Origin: Bacillota bacterium
GTDB lineage: Bacteria > Bacillota > Clostridia > Peptostreptococcales > Acidaminobacteraceae
Assembly (NCBI GenBank): GCA_020161295.1
Contig: JAIUOA010000008.1
Span: 59,957-123,956, forward strand
Length of the DNA: 64,000 bases
Direction of reading: 5' to 3'
Part shown: positions 36,769 to 46,180 of the stretch, one piece after another
How the letters are laid out: each line of letters starts with the position of its first letter
Numbering within the stretch: the stretch's first letter is position 1
The notes under the pieces: generated by a model
Told to the model about the DNA's origin: nothing
Databases searched by the model: none
Seen by the model: only the letters and a program-made list of their open reading frames with translations
Translations under genes and position numbers: made by a program

Positions 36769-38194
36769 AACATCCTCCACCAGTAGGAGCTATAGTACCG
36801 GGTAATGTACGTTCATTTTCTAAAAAATCGGCGTTGACCGAACTGAGGTCATCGACCACTTTTATTCTACCACCGATCATGCCCATCCAACAGGAGTAAC
36901 TGAAATTACCGGTTTCATCTGGTGTGAACTCGATGATATTATCACCGACGCCTAGAGGGATATTCATTAAATCGTAATCATATAAGTTTATACGGTTGTT
37001 ACAGCCATTCAGATTTCGTTCATCAGCTTCAAGATTCCAAACTACCGGGATCCCCTTTTGCAAAATGATCGAAGGATATTCCGAAGATAAAAGTGTCGTA
37101 TTGATCACCTGAACACCGTTTTGAATTTCAGCGACTTGCCACCCGTCCACTTTAGCCGTTTGAATATCAGCACCACCCAGTGCAAATCCTCTACCTGCCA
37201 TGACCACCCCTAAAAGGATCACTAACATCGCAGAGGCTTTCATCATGGTCCCTGTAAACTTACGACTTAGCAGTGTACTGACTGCACCAAGCGCAAACAT
37301 AAGCGGGAATGTGCCTAAACTAAAAGCTAACATGGATAGTGCACCCATCAGTGCACTCCCCGTTCCCAGGGCATAGAGCTGCATGGCTTGAAGTGGGCCA
37401 CATGGCATCAAACCATTAATAAGTCCAACCACAAATGGTCGCTTTTCACTTTTTTGATTCTGTGTAAAAAACTTAGGCATGCTGATGTTGAACCGCTTTA
37501 GCCATGGAAATAGCGATAGCATATTGAGGCCCATTACCACCATGAAAAGTCCTGTCAAAATCGCGATGATTCCGCGCATGGAACCTGAAAAGCTGATGAC
37601 ACTTCCAAGCGCACCGACGACACCCCCTATAATGGTATATGACACCACTCGCCCGCCATTATAGAGTAAACTAGGCTTCATTTTTTGATACTTTCGTACG
37701 GTTGGATTCGAAGAAAGTGATGTCAGCTCAGTGACGATGCTCTGTGACAGATTGATGCCACCACACATGCTCACACAGTGAACGGAAGTCAATACCCCCA
37801 CCATGAACAAAACACCTAAGCTTGCACCTGCTTCAACCGTAGGTATGGCATTAAAACCGATGGTTCGGTCGATTAGCAAATATATTAGCAGAAGAACGGA
37901 AAGGATTCCAGTGAACTGAGGTAGCGAAAATTTGGAATCAGAATTGTCAGCCACTTGTCCTTCTGTGAGCTTCTGTACACGCTTAAGCGTATAGCCTTCT
38001 TCTGCTAAAGCATTCTTAATGATCTCTTCAGAAGGTAAAACGTTTTTCGTTAAAATGATCGCTTCAGACTGTCCATAAGAAACCTTGATATCCGCACCCG
38101 GAATAAGGTCCTTTAATGTACTCTCCACCTTGGTTTCACAGTGTTTACAGGTCATCCCTTGAATTTTCAAACGCCACTTTTCATGATTTGCCAT
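36758..38194 (-). CDS. HMA-SafE/TauE-cupredoxin copper-handling membrane protein
   Basis: 478 aa, a three-part fusion. Residues 8-75: heavy-metal-associated domain with GMTCKHC. Residues about 100-335: six to eight membrane segments of the SafE/TauE-like (DsbD-type) family with HCVSMCGG. Residues about 350-465: cupredoxin-like domain with EFTPDETGNFSYSCWMGMIG, providing Cys/Met ligands. The tail ends in GGGCCAP, a possible extra metal site. Likely moves or senses copper at the membrane. It lies directly before an OmpR-type two-component pair. Confidence 0.85.
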   Translation of the reverse strand: MANHEKWRLKIQGMTCKHCETKVESTLKDLIPGADIKVSYGQSEAIILTKNVLPSEEIIKNALAEEGYTLKRVQKLTEGQVADNSDSKFSLPQFTGILSVLLLIYLLIDRTIGFNAIPTVEAGASLGVLFMVGVLTSVHCVSMCGGINLSQSIVTELTSLSSNPTVRKYQKMKPSLLYNGGRVVSYTIIGGVVGALGSVISFSGSMRGIIAILTGLFMVVMGLNMLSLFPWLKRFNISMPKFFTQNQKSEKRPFVVGLINGLMPCGPLQAMQLYALGTGSALMGALSMLAFSLGTFPLMFALGAVSTLLSRKFTGTMMKASAMLVILLGVVMAGRGFALGGADIQTAKVDGWQVAEIQNGVQVINTTLLSSEYPSIILQKGIPVVWNLEADERNLNGCNNRINLYDYDLMNIPLGVGDNIIEFTPDETGNFSYSCWMGMIGGRIKVVDDLSSVNADFLENERTLPGTIAPTGGGCCAP

Positions 38195-38217
38195 TATAAT
38201 GCTCCTAGTTTTTTATT

Positions 38218-38841
38218 TCAAATCATATCAGGAACTTGTGGAGAATTTATGAAGATATTCGACCAAACGTTTTCGAGATGTGGATAATCGCCATGGATAA
38301 TACGCTGGGTAATTTTTATATCCATCAGCACTTCATCTAGATCGATGTTTGACACCTGATGATGAACCGGTTTAATGTAAAGGCTCATGGCCATACTTCC
38401 TTTTTCAATAGGCAAGTGGTAGTTTATGGGAAGCTTGATCGCGCCTAACCGTTCATAATAACTGACACGTCTTGTTTTATTAACATCAACGCCATCGGGT
38501 ATTTCTACCTCGATGTACATCCCTTTAATATTCGAATAGCACTGAAGCAAGTAATCAAAAAACTGAGATCCATAGCCCTTCGATTGAAAGTCCTTTTCGA
38601 TGACCAAGTAATCCAGCCATAAGAAATCATACAACTTGGGTTTTAGAACAAATGCAAAACCGATACGCACAATCTCATCTGAAGGGCTGATATTTTCTGC
38701 GATTACCAGTTGATAATCCCCTTTGGCTAATAGCTTCTCCAGTTGTTCTATGGTCTTACGCTCATCCACGGGGAACTCGCCCGCATAGCTGGGATAAATC
38801 AGCATCAAATCCGCTAATTTGCCTAAACGATAATGAATCAT
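38218..38841 (-). CDS. GNAT-family acetyltransferase
   Basis: 207 aa. The acetyl-CoA loop is YLVIEKDFQSKGYGSQFFDYL (given in parts: DFQSKGYGSQ) and the last strand carries YYERLGAIKLP. Substrate unknown. It overlaps the MFS gene by 4 bp and ends 23 bp before the HMA-SafE gene, so it probably belongs to the same operon. Confidence 0.78.
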   Translation of the reverse strand: MIHYRLGKLADLMLIYPSYAGEFPVDERKTIEQLEKLLAKGDYQLVIAENISPSDEIVRIGFAFVLKPKLYDFLWLDYLVIEKDFQSKGYGSQFFDYLLQCYSNIKGMYIEVEIPDGVDVNKTRRVSYYERLGAIKLPINYHLPIEKGSMAMSLYIKPVHHQVSNIDLDEVLMDIKITQRIIHGDYPHLENVWSNIFINSPQVPDMI

Positions 38842-40031
38842 GTCATACCTCCTGATTGTCTTTTAACGATAAAAGCAGTAATGATGTTCCCAAATATGAA
38901 TGCCAGTAAGATCCATAAAATAGATTTGATTCCGAAAACGATCGATATCGTCGTCCCCACTGCCGGCGATACCATCCATCCTAAACTGCCTACCAAACCT
39001 TGAATGCCAAACAACGTTCCACGCTTATCCGGTGATACCATCTCAGCAGTGGTGGAAGTGATCAAAGGCTCTATTCCGCCGATGATAAAAAAGAGCGCCG
39101 AATAAAAAATGACGAACGATGCCAGTCCCTCAGTCAAATTGAGAATCAGCACATCCAAAAATCCGATGATCAACATGATTCGTATCATACGCATCTTTTC
39201 GTACTTATCCCCCAGACGACTAATCAAAACCGCTGAAAGGGCTGTCACAAATCCGATAAGGCCATTAATCGAACCGGTTAATGACGCAGCACCTTCAATC
39301 GTCTGGTTAATCTCCTGAATATACAGCGGGATAAACGGTGTAAAAATCGTACGGATAACGCGCTGGAGGAATAGCATGATGAGAAGCATCAGTATACCTA
39401 ACGTGAATAGTTCCTTATATCCGCCGTTCCCTTTAAACAGTGCTGTGTTTTGACGTTCCTTTTTATATTCACCCTTTAAGTAGAAGGTGACCACCAGAAA
39501 ACCGATGAGCATCAATAGCCCCCCGACGTAGAAACTCACACGATAGCCAAACCGATCGGCTACCATTCCCCCCAGTAAAGGACCTAATGAATATCCAACA
39601 AACGTCGAGGAAGATAAAAAGCCCAGTGCATATGAAAGCTTATGATTCGGTGTATTGACCGCTACAAAGGCAGAAGACGCTGTAATGGTGCCCGTAAATA
39701 TGCCTTGTAAAAACCTCAAAATGATCAAATGCCAAACACTCGTCGCAAAACCCATCCCACCGATAATAATCACAGCTGCTAGCATGGCCCTTTGAATCAT
39801 CAACTTTTGGCCAAATCGATCGGATAGCATCCCCCAAATAGGTGACATGATGGCCATGGTGACCGCAGGGGCTGCACTTAAAACGCCCGTGTATATCTTT
39901 AAGGCTTCGGGATCGGTTACCCCGAGCTCTTGTATAAAAAACGGTATAAAAGGCAGACCAAAACCAAAACTCGTCAGAGATATCACTTGTGAAATCCAAA
40001 GGGTATATAAGTTGACACGCCAACGCTCCAT
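38838..40031 (-). CDS. MFS efflux transporter
   Basis: 397 aa, twelve predicted membrane segments. The motif A-like loop GMLSDRFGQKLMIQ lies between TM2 and TM3, and the TM5 motif C-like SLGPLLGGMVADRFGYR supports a drug-efflux (antiporter) subtype. GGAGG precedes the ATG. First gene of a run MFS-GNAT-HMA-RR-HK on the minus strand. Substrate unknown. Confidence 0.85.
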   Translation of the reverse strand: MERWRVNLYTLWISQVISLTSFGFGLPFIPFFIQELGVTDPEALKIYTGVLSAAPAVTMAIMSPIWGMLSDRFGQKLMIQRAMLAAVIIIGGMGFATSVWHLIILRFLQGIFTGTITASSAFVAVNTPNHKLSYALGFLSSSTFVGYSLGPLLGGMVADRFGYRVSFYVGGLLMLIGFLVVTFYLKGEYKKERQNTALFKGNGGYKELFTLGILMLLIMLFLQRVIRTIFTPFIPLYIQEINQTIEGAASLTGSINGLIGFVTALSAVLISRLGDKYEKMRMIRIMLIIGFLDVLILNLTEGLASFVIFYSALFFIIGGIEPLITSTTAEMVSPDKRGTLFGIQGLVGSLGWMVSPAVGTTISIVFGIKSILWILLAFIFGNIITAFIVKRQSGGMT

Positions 40032-40159
40032 TTTGTCTATCCTCCACTGTCACCTTTTTTTAAAAATATTTCGCTACACTACATACTATTTTACTCTTAA
40101 AACCGAGAGAATGCCACCCTATAATCATCCTGTTCCAGCGCAAATGACGTGTGCATAAC

Positions 40160-40190
40160 ATAAAATAAAAAGCGCGAATCGCTTCGCGCT
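40160..40190 (-). terminator. Terminator after the ABC-transporter operon
   Basis: On the minus strand AGCGCGAA / TTCGCGCT (stem 40171-40178 with 40183-40190) followed by TTTTTATTTTA. It ends the arg operon. Confidence 0.88.
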
Positions 40191-40912
40191 TATAACACTT
40201 TTGATAAAAAGGACTGTGTCCTCACTTCTTTTGGATTTCCGAACAGCTCTTCAGGAGTGCCGATTTCCACGATTTGCCCTTCATCCATAAACAGCACACG
40301 GTCTGCTACCTCACGGGCAAATCCCATTTCATGGGTGACGATTACCATGGTCATGCCATTTTTCGCCAGATTTTTCATGATATCCAACACTTCTCCCACC
40401 ATCTCTGGATCCAGTGCCGAAGTCGGTTCATCAAACAGCATCACATCAGGTTCCATGGCCAGCGCTCTGGCGATGGCGATTCGCTGCTTTTGTCCTCCAG
40501 AAAGCTGATTTGGGTACGCATCGCGCTTATCCATAAGCCCCACACTCTTTAAAAGCGCTTCCCCTTTTTCCATGGCGACCATTTTCGGAAGACGTTTGAG
40601 CTTTAGGGGGGCTAATGTGATGTTATCGATCACCGATTTATGTGGAAACAGGTTAAACTGTTGAAACACCATCCCGATTTTTTGTCGGTGCACATCGATA
40701 TCGATGGCCGGATCTGTTAAACAGTCCCCTTCAAAAATAATCTGTCCAGATGTAGGTTGTTCCAGCATGTTGAGACATCTTAAAAGCGTACTTTTACCTG
40801 ATCCGCTAGGACCGATGATGACCACCACTTCCCCTTGTTTAATGGTATGCGATACATTTTTTAGGACTTCGAGTTTACCAAATGACTTTCCTAGGTTCTT
40901 AATCTCAATCAC
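40190..40912 (-). CDS. Polar amino acid ABC transporter ATP-binding protein (arginine-type)
   Basis: 240 aa. Walker [11 protein letters not shown] loop FQQFNLFPH, signature LSGGQKQR, Walker [15 protein letters not shown], switch [15 protein letters not shown]: complete and of the GlnQ/ArtP family. It overlaps the permease by 8 bp. The arginine T-box upstream of argG governs this operon, so arginine or a precursor is the inferred substrate. Confidence 0.92.
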   Translation of the reverse strand: MIEIKNLGKSFGKLEVLKNVSHTIKQGEVVVIIGPSGSGKSTLLRCLNMLEQPTSGQIIFEGDCLTDPAIDIDVHRQKIGMVFQQFNLFPHKSVIDNITLAPLKLKRLPKMVAMEKGEALLKSVGLMDKRDAYPNQLSGGQKQRIAIARALAMEPDVMLFDEPTSALDPEMVGEVLDIMKNLAKNGMTMVIVTHEMGFAREVADRVLFMDEGQIVEIGTPEELFGNPKEVRTQSFLSKVL

Positions 40913-41543
40913 TGACCCTCATCCTCCTTTCCACCTTTCCAAGGAGCTTAGATAACGTAAATGTTAAAACAAAATAGATGAGTGCTGCAATCACCAGTGG
41001 TTCAAATGCGATAAACGTATTCCCTCTCACCGTGTCCGTATTATACATCAGGTCGTGTATACCGATGACAGATACGATGGCGGACTCCTTTATGAGTACG
41101 ATAAATTCATTGCCTAGAGCGGGAAGGATATTTTTCATGGCCTGTGGAATGATGATTTCTTTATAGGTTAGAAAAACTGGCATACCTAGGGATCTGGCCG
41201 CCTCCATTTGTCCCTTATCCACCGCGCCGATGCCCGCTCTGATAATTTCAGCGATGTAGGCGGCACTGTTGATGCTCATGGCGATGACGCCTGCTGCGAG
41301 CATCGGTAAATCGCTTATGCCATAGTAGACGATATAAAGCTGAATGAGAAGCGGCGTACCGCGGATAAACTCGATGTACGCCACTGCAAAAGACTTAAGC
41401 ACTTTATTCTTCGAAGTCTTCATCAGTGCGAGCACCAGGCCACCCATGAGTCCAAACACCACCGTTAAGGCGGATATGAACAGGGTATAGCCTGTACCCG
41501 ATATGAAAAACTGATAATACTTCGGTAGAAAACTAAAATTCAT
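40905..41543 (-). CDS. Amino acid ABC transporter permease
   Basis: 212 aa, five membrane segments with the EAA loop ([25 protein letters not shown], shown here in parts: EAARSLGMP) typical of the HisMQ/ArtQ class. Single permease, so it likely works as a homodimer. It joins the binding protein by a TAATG overlap. Confidence 0.92.
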   Translation of the reverse strand: MNFSFLPKYYQFFISGTGYTLFISALTVVFGLMGGLVLALMKTSKNKVLKSFAVAYIEFIRGTPLLIQLYIVYYGISDLPMLAAGVIAMSINSAAYIAEIIRAGIGAVDKGQMEAARSLGMPVFLTYKEIIIPQAMKNILPALGNEFIVLIKESAIVSVIGIHDLMYNTDTVRGNTFIAFEPLVIAALIYFVLTFTLSKLLGKVERRMRVSD

Positions 41544-42409
41544 TATTCACCCTCACTTAGTAACATGGCATCTGCGATTACTTGATCCATCTCGCCACTG
41601 CTGATCATCTCTTCGATGGTTTGGTTAATCAGGTCTAGGAAAGCGCCTGAGTCCTTCTGAACCGCTACTGCCGATCCGCCCTCACTACCTAAATCCAGGC
41701 CATTTACTGCCAAATCAGGATTTGCTGCCGCATACTGCTTCGCCACAGGCTCTGCTAACACGAGGCCATCTACTTTACCTGTTTTAAGTTCCATCATAAG
41801 GTTAGGAATCTTGTCGATGGCTTTAACTTCTGAAGCCGTAAACGTCGTCGCTGCTAATGTTTCTTGAATCGAACCCTTTTGTGCACCGATCACTTTACCT
41901 GCAAAAGCTTCAATTGTGTTTAAAACGTCTTTGCTATCGCTAGCGACCAGCATCGTTTGACGTGCATCATAGTACACCACTGAAAAGTCCACGGATTGCT
42001 TACGCTCGTCTGTAGGGGTCATGCCGGATACGATTAAATCGATTTTTCCTGCGGTAAGAGCGGGTAAAAGTCCCTCAAACTTCATATCCACGATTTCCAG
42101 CTCTACACCGATGGCTGCTGCGATTTTATTTGCGATGTCGATATCGAAACCGACGATGGTGTCCTTACCATCCACCTCGAGGTGAAACTCGAAAGGTGGG
42201 TAATCTGCAGAGGTTCCTAATACGAGCTTACCACTGTCCTTGATTTGCTGTAGCTTATCTGCCACTGCTTGTGTTTCCGTCTCTGTAGCCGTCGATTCAG
42301 CTGCAGACGTTTCTGCCGCTGTGGTATCTGCTGTCGCACTACCCGAACAGCCCGTGAACATCATCGCCATAAGTACTAAAATCATCATTACGCTCATTAA
42401 TTTTTTCAT
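41543..42409 (-). CDS. Amino acid ABC transporter substrate-binding lipoprotein
   Basis: 288 aa. The ATG at 42409 is chosen because GGAGG lies eight bases upstream of it. Lipobox MFTGC with lipid-anchored Cys at about 21. A Thr/Ala/Glu-rich linker follows, then a family 3 solute-binding domain (VLGTSADYPPFEF, GFDIDIANKIA, SGMTPTDERK). It lies 36 bp after argH, with no terminator, so it is part of the Arg T-box operon. Confidence 0.92.
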   Translation of the reverse strand: MKKLMSVMMILVLMAMMFTGCSGSATADTTAAETSAAESTATETETQAVADKLQQIKDSGKLVLGTSADYPPFEFHLEVDGKDTIVGFDIDIANKIAAAIGVELEIVDMKFEGLLPALTAGKIDLIVSGMTPTDERKQSVDFSVVYYDARQTMLVASDSKDVLNTIEAFAGKVIGAQKGSIQETLAATTFTASEVKAIDKIPNLMMELKTGKVDGLVLAEPVAKQYAAANPDLAVNGLDLGSEGGSAVAVQKDSGAFLDLINQTIEEMISSGEMDQVIADAMLLSEGE

Positions 42410-42445
42410 CTTAAATTCCTCCATAGTCTTTTTTATATTTCCCGA

Positions 42446-43819
42446 TTAACGGTTTAGATATGCCTTACCGTTTTCTATGCTCTTCACGACTGCCGCTTTC
42501 GACGTGCCGCCATAAGAAACCTTATTCTCGATGACCTGAATCAGATCGATGGCCTGATACACATCGGATTCGAACAAATCGCATGCTGCTTTTAGCTGTT
42601 CCAATGGTAAGCTTTCAAGCACCATTTGATTTTCGATTGCAAACCCCACTAGCTTTCCCACCACTTCATGTGCAGATCTGAAGGGCAATCCCTTTTTAAC
42701 CAAATAATCCGCTAAATCTGTGGCATTTAAGAAGCCTTGTTTAGCCGCTTTCTCCATATTGGCCTTTAAGAACGTCGTCTCCTTTAGCATTTCCGTGAAC
42801 ACCGCGACACACATGTTCACCGTATCGGCCGTGTCGAAGACGCCTTCCTTGTCCTCCTGCATGTCTTTGTTATAAGCCAGTGGTAACCCCTTCATCACTG
42901 TGAGGATTCCCATCAGGTTACCATAGACCCTACCTGTTTTTCCCCTTACCAGTTCAGCAGCATCGGGATTTTTCTTTTGTGGCATGATGCTACTACCCGT
43001 GGTAAATCGGTCACTCATCTCGATAAACTTAAACTCCGAGCTGCTCCACAGGATAAGTTCTTCAGCGAACCGACTTAGATGCATCATGAGAATCGCGCCT
43101 GCGCTACCAAACTCGATGGCGAAGTCTCGGTCACTTACCGCATCCATGGCATTTTCGGAGATGGCTACAAATCCCAACTTTTCCTTAAGAAATTCTCTGT
43201 CAGATTGATAGTTCACGCCTGCAAGTGCACCCGATCCCAGTGGTAAGACATTCATCCGGTCGATGAGGTCGCTGTAGCGTTCAAAATCCCTTTTCAGCAT
43301 TTGAAAGTATGCCATGAGGTGAAATGCCAACCGTATGGGTTGTGCCCTCTGAAGATGGGTATAGCCTGGCATGATCGTATCAACATGGCTTTCACTGAGC
43401 GTCAGAATCACTTGCATGAGCTCTGTGAGCTTTTTTTGGATCATCCTGGATTGTTCAAGCGTATATAACTTAAAGTCGAGTGCCACCTGATCGTTTCGAC
43501 TTCTGCCAGTATGAAGCTTTTTGCCTAGATCACCAATTTTCTCTACCAATAACACTTCCACATTCATATGGATATCTTCATGCTTGATTTCAAACACGAG
43601 CTCACCCTTTTCTGCTGCGCTGAGGATTTCCAACAGTCCTTTCTGTATCTGGCTGTACTCGTCCTCTGTGAGGATGCCGATCTTCATCAGCATTTCACCA
43701 TGTGCCAGCGAACCTTCAATATCATAAAGCACTAGGTTCTGATCAAATCCAATGGAGGCGTTAAAGGTCTCTAATAGTTCATGTGTTCCTTCTTTAAAAC
43801 GCCCACCCCATAATTTCAT
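42446..43819 (-). CDS. argH: Argininosuccinate lyase
   Basis: 457 aa, usual length. The family signature [12 protein letters not shown] is near residue 280, with [10 protein letters not shown] and YTHLQRAQP also present (the His in the latter is catalytic). It splits argininosuccinate to arginine and fumarate. It overlaps argG by 4 bp (ATGA). Confidence 0.95.
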   Translation of the reverse strand: MKLWGGRFKEGTHELLETFNASIGFDQNLVLYDIEGSLAHGEMLMKIGILTEDEYSQIQKGLLEILSAAEKGELVFEIKHEDIHMNVEVLLVEKIGDLGKKLHTGRSRNDQVALDFKLYTLEQSRMIQKKLTELMQVILTLSESHVDTIMPGYTHLQRAQPIRLAFHLMAYFQMLKRDFERYSDLIDRMNVLPLGSGALAGVNYQSDREFLKEKLGFVAISENAMDAVSDRDFAIEFGSAGAILMMHLSRFAEELILWSSSEFKFIEMSDRFTTGSSIMPQKKNPDAAELVRGKTGRVYGNLMGILTVMKGLPLAYNKDMQEDKEGVFDTADTVNMCVAVFTEMLKETTFLKANMEKAAKQGFLNATDLADYLVKKGLPFRSAHEVVGKLVGFAIENQMVLESLPLEQLKAACDLFESDVYQAIDLIQVIENKVSYGGTSKAAVVKSIENGKAYLNR

Positions 43820-45099
43820 ACGGCGATATCCTCCAGTTCATAAACCGCTGCTTTGATTTGCTCTCCTTCGAAGAGACTGACCACAGAAGGATTTGATGCT
43901 TCTAATCCCAGTTCCATCATGGCCTTGATTTTGGTTGGTAAAGTAAAGAGGTTGATAAAGCCCTCAGCATCCTTCTGGTTGTAAACCGCATCTTCACCAA
44001 AGGTGACATACTCTTCGTTATAAAGTGAGTAGGGCGATGTAGAAGCAATGGCGGTGCAGCTTCCTTTATATAGCTTAATCTGTACCTCGCCAGTGACGTT
44101 TTGTTGTGTGACATCGATAAAGGCGTCGATGGCCGTCTTCAGTGGCGAAAACCACTGGCCGTCATAGACCATTTCGCTGTATTTTTGTCCTACAAGCTTT
44201 TTAAAGGCCATGGTTTGACGATCGAGTACGAGTTTTTCAAGTGCTTTATGTGCTTCATAGAGAATTGTTCCACCCGGTGTTTCGTAGACGCCTCTGGATT
44301 TCATACCGACGAGTCGATTTTCCACCAGATCAAGTATTCCCACGCCATGTTTACCCCCAATTGTGTTAAGCGTTTCGATGAGCTCAACTGGGCTAATGTC
44401 TTTTTGATTAACCATTGTCGGGATGCCTTTTTCAAAAGTAATGGTTACCGTCTCAGCTTTATCCGGTGCTGAGTCGGGTGACACACACCATTTATAGATA
44501 CTCGTGTCATGCGCATTCCATGGATCCTCGAGATTGCCACCTTCATGACTGATATGCCATAAGTTTTCATCTCTTGAGTAGATATCCTTTTTAGTTACCG
44601 TTAGCGGAATGGCATGTTTTTCAGCATAATCGATGCAATCTTCTCTGGATTTAAGGTCCCAAATTCGCCAAGGCGCGATGACTTTAAGTTCCGGCGCTAA
44701 CGCTTTAATGCCCGTTTCAAACCTGACTTGGTCATTTCCCTTTCCCGTTGCGCCATGTGCGATGGCTACTGCACCTTCTTTAATGGCGATGTCCACGAGC
44801 ATCTTTGCGATTAGGGGACGTGCATAAGCTGTTCCTAAGAGATAGCTATCTTCATATAAGGCCCCGGACTTGATGCCACCGAAGAGATAATCTTTGACGA
44901 ATGCCTCTTTAACGTCCACGATATAAACCTTAGATGCACCTGAATTTAAGGCCTTCTTCCAAACCGCATCATAATCTTCTTTTTGACCCACATCGATACA
45001 AGCAGCGATCACTTCATAATCGTATTCAAGCTGTAACCACTTTAATATAACCGAGGTGTCTAAACCTCCCGAATAAGCTAAAACCACTTTCTTTTTCAT
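43816..45099 (-). CDS. argG: Argininosuccinate synthase
   Basis: 427 aa. The ATG at 45099 has GGAGGT upstream; a longer in-frame start at 45132 does not. The ATP loop [12 protein letters not shown] is at the N-terminus, and [14 protein letters not shown] and [18 protein letters not shown] (in part [10 protein letters not shown]) bind citrulline and aspartate. It makes argininosuccinate from citrulline and aspartate. First gene of argG-argH-ABC importer, controlled by the Arg T-box. Confidence 0.95.
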   Translation of the reverse strand: MKKKVVLAYSGGLDTSVILKWLQLEYDYEVIAACIDVGQKEDYDAVWKKALNSGASKVYIVDVKEAFVKDYLFGGIKSGALYEDSYLLGTAYARPLIAKMLVDIAIKEGAVAIAHGATGKGNDQVRFETGIKALAPELKVIAPWRIWDLKSREDCIDYAEKHAIPLTVTKKDIYSRDENLWHISHEGGNLEDPWNAHDTSIYKWCVSPDSAPDKAETVTITFEKGIPTMVNQKDISPVELIETLNTIGGKHGVGILDLVENRLVGMKSRGVYETPGGTILYEAHKALEKLVLDRQTMAFKKLVGQKYSEMVYDGQWFSPLKTAIDAFIDVTQQNVTGEVQIKLYKGSCTAIASTSPYSLYNEEYVTFGEDAVYNQKDAEGFINLFTLPTKIKAMMELGLEASNPSVVSLFEGEQIKAAVYELEDIAV

Positions 45100-45206
45100 T
45101 TCTACCTCCAGAATTTTCGTATTTTTAATCATATATTTGGTTTTTTATGCATTTTAGGGTAAAAAAATAACCCTCAGCTTGAGGATTAAAAATTCACTAC
45201 TTGCAT

Positions 45207-45510
45207 AAAAAAAGTCTACTGTCGTAGACTGATTTTGATTTGCAAACACCGGAAAATCAATCCCCTTATGGGACGAATTTCTCCGCGGTGCCACCCATAT
45301 TAGCTAATAGCTCTCTTTTAATCAGTACGGACATCTGTCGATACCTATTCCAAATAACGGTGAAATACCGGTCTGCCTTACTTGATTCTTGCAGACTGCT
45401 CGTTAAAGTTCTCAACAATTTTGTACTGGTCCGGGCTCACACCACCCCCGGATCGCTGAACTGACGCCACTGTATTTTCTTTAACTCAAGCGCATTTTTA
45501 TATGAACTTG
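45207..45510 (-). promoter_or_regulatory. Arginine T-box riboswitch leader of argGH
   Basis: The leader carries the T-box sequence GGGTGGCACCGCG (45296-45284), which pairs with uncharged tRNA's NCCA end. The Stem I base is GTTAAAG (45485-45479) paired with CTTTAAC (45408-45402), and just before it reads AGA then A (45412-45409), the specifier position, so the codon is AGA (Arg). The conserved distal motif GGTGGTGTGAGCC is present. The terminator is GTCTAC-TGTC-GTAGAC plus seven U (45229-45207). Low charged tRNA-Arg should permit transcription of argGH and the ABC importer. Confidence 0.88.
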
Positions 45511-45516
45511 TGGTTA

Positions 45517-45545
45517 ATTATACAGATGACCAAACTACCTGTCAA
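45517..45545 (-). promoter_or_regulatory. Promoter of the Arg T-box operon
   Basis: TTGACA (45545-45540), 17-bp spacer, TATAAT (45522-45517): a consensus housekeeping promoter. The start site is near 45510, at the head of the T-box leader. It lies just after the 55-aa ORF. Confidence 0.88.
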
Positions 45546-45573
45546 TATGTTTTTTGAAAATTTTATACATTTT

Positions 45574-45741
45574 TTAATCCCACTTCGGTTTAGTTCCGAA
45601 GAAGTTGTATCCTTGGAAAGGGGGTGTTTCTTGATTTTTTTGAAAATCTGTTTTTGCGATATTGCCTTTTACGTGTTCAGATCCTTTAGGTAACTCAGCA
45701 TTTTTCATTTCATCTTTTTTGTCCATCATTTCGTTATTCAT
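45574..45741 (-). CDS. 55-aa protein of unknown function under T-box control
   Basis: Open frame of 55 codons, MNNEMMDKKDEMKNAELPKG to a C-terminus of NFFGTKPKWD, with a strong AGGAGG ribosome binding site. It is hydrophilic and charged, has no signal peptide or membrane helix and no family that I recognise. A full T-box leader lies upstream (45802-46075) and no other gene intervenes, so it is the sole regulated product unless transcription reads through into the arg leader. Too short for the usual ORF cut-offs. Amino-acid role unknown. Confidence 0.72.
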   Translation of the reverse strand: MNNEMMDKKDEMKNAELPKGSEHVKGNIAKTDFQKNQETPPFQGYNFFGTKPKWD

Positions 45742-45801
45742 CTTTCTTCCTCCTCAGGTTCTCAAAATTTGAGATTATTATTCGCCCTAATAATCCAAAA
45801 T

Positions 45802-46075
45802 AAAAAATCCCCATCTCAAAAGTATTTCTACTTAAGGGACGAGGACTAATCCACGCGGTACCACCCATATTGCCAAAAGGCCACTTTTCGAGCTCTATCA
45901 AGCTCTTAGTCTATAACGGGACGTGCCGTTCATCCTTACTTATTTCGGGATGAATGCTAGGGAGTGATTTTCATAAGTCTGCAATACTGATTTTCACCAA
46001 CCATCAGCTCTCTATGCTTGCATGGGCTTAAGACTTTCTCCTTCAATGCATCTGCGTTTTTAATTTTGATTATTG
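45802..46075 (-). promoter_or_regulatory. Second T-box riboswitch, apparent Ile specifier, upstream of the 55-aa ORF
   Basis: GGGTGGTACCGCG (45866-45854) is the T-box. The specifier loop reads GAAA-ATC-A-CTCC (45972-45961), matching the glyQS layout GAAA-GGC-A, with CTCC (45964-45961) pairing with GGAG (46041-46038) at the Stem I base, so the specifier is ATC (Ile). A large terminator hairpin (arms 45829-45845 and 45808-45824, three mismatches and two wobbles) ends in six U (45807-45802). The 5' AGTA loop motif is not obvious, so the specifier is less certain than the T-box itself. Confidence 0.8.
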
Positions 46076-46081
46076 TAGTTG

Positions 46082-46110
46082 ATTTTAGCAGGGCTGTAAC
46101 CCTCTGTCAA
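46082..46110 (-). promoter_or_regulatory. Promoter of the second T-box
   Basis: TTGACA (46110-46105), 17-bp spacer, TAAAAT (46087-46082); start site near 46075. Strong housekeeping-type promoter. Confidence 0.85.
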
Positions 46111-46180
46111 TAAGTTTTCTGAAATTTCTGATTATATTTTTAGTGTTCAAATTATCGTGTAACGTTTTTCGTTGCTTATC

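Noticed and set aside
46135..46175. Terminator after the GGDEF-EAL gene
   Set aside because: Only a short AACG/CGTT hairpin is present, without a T-run, so I did not call it.
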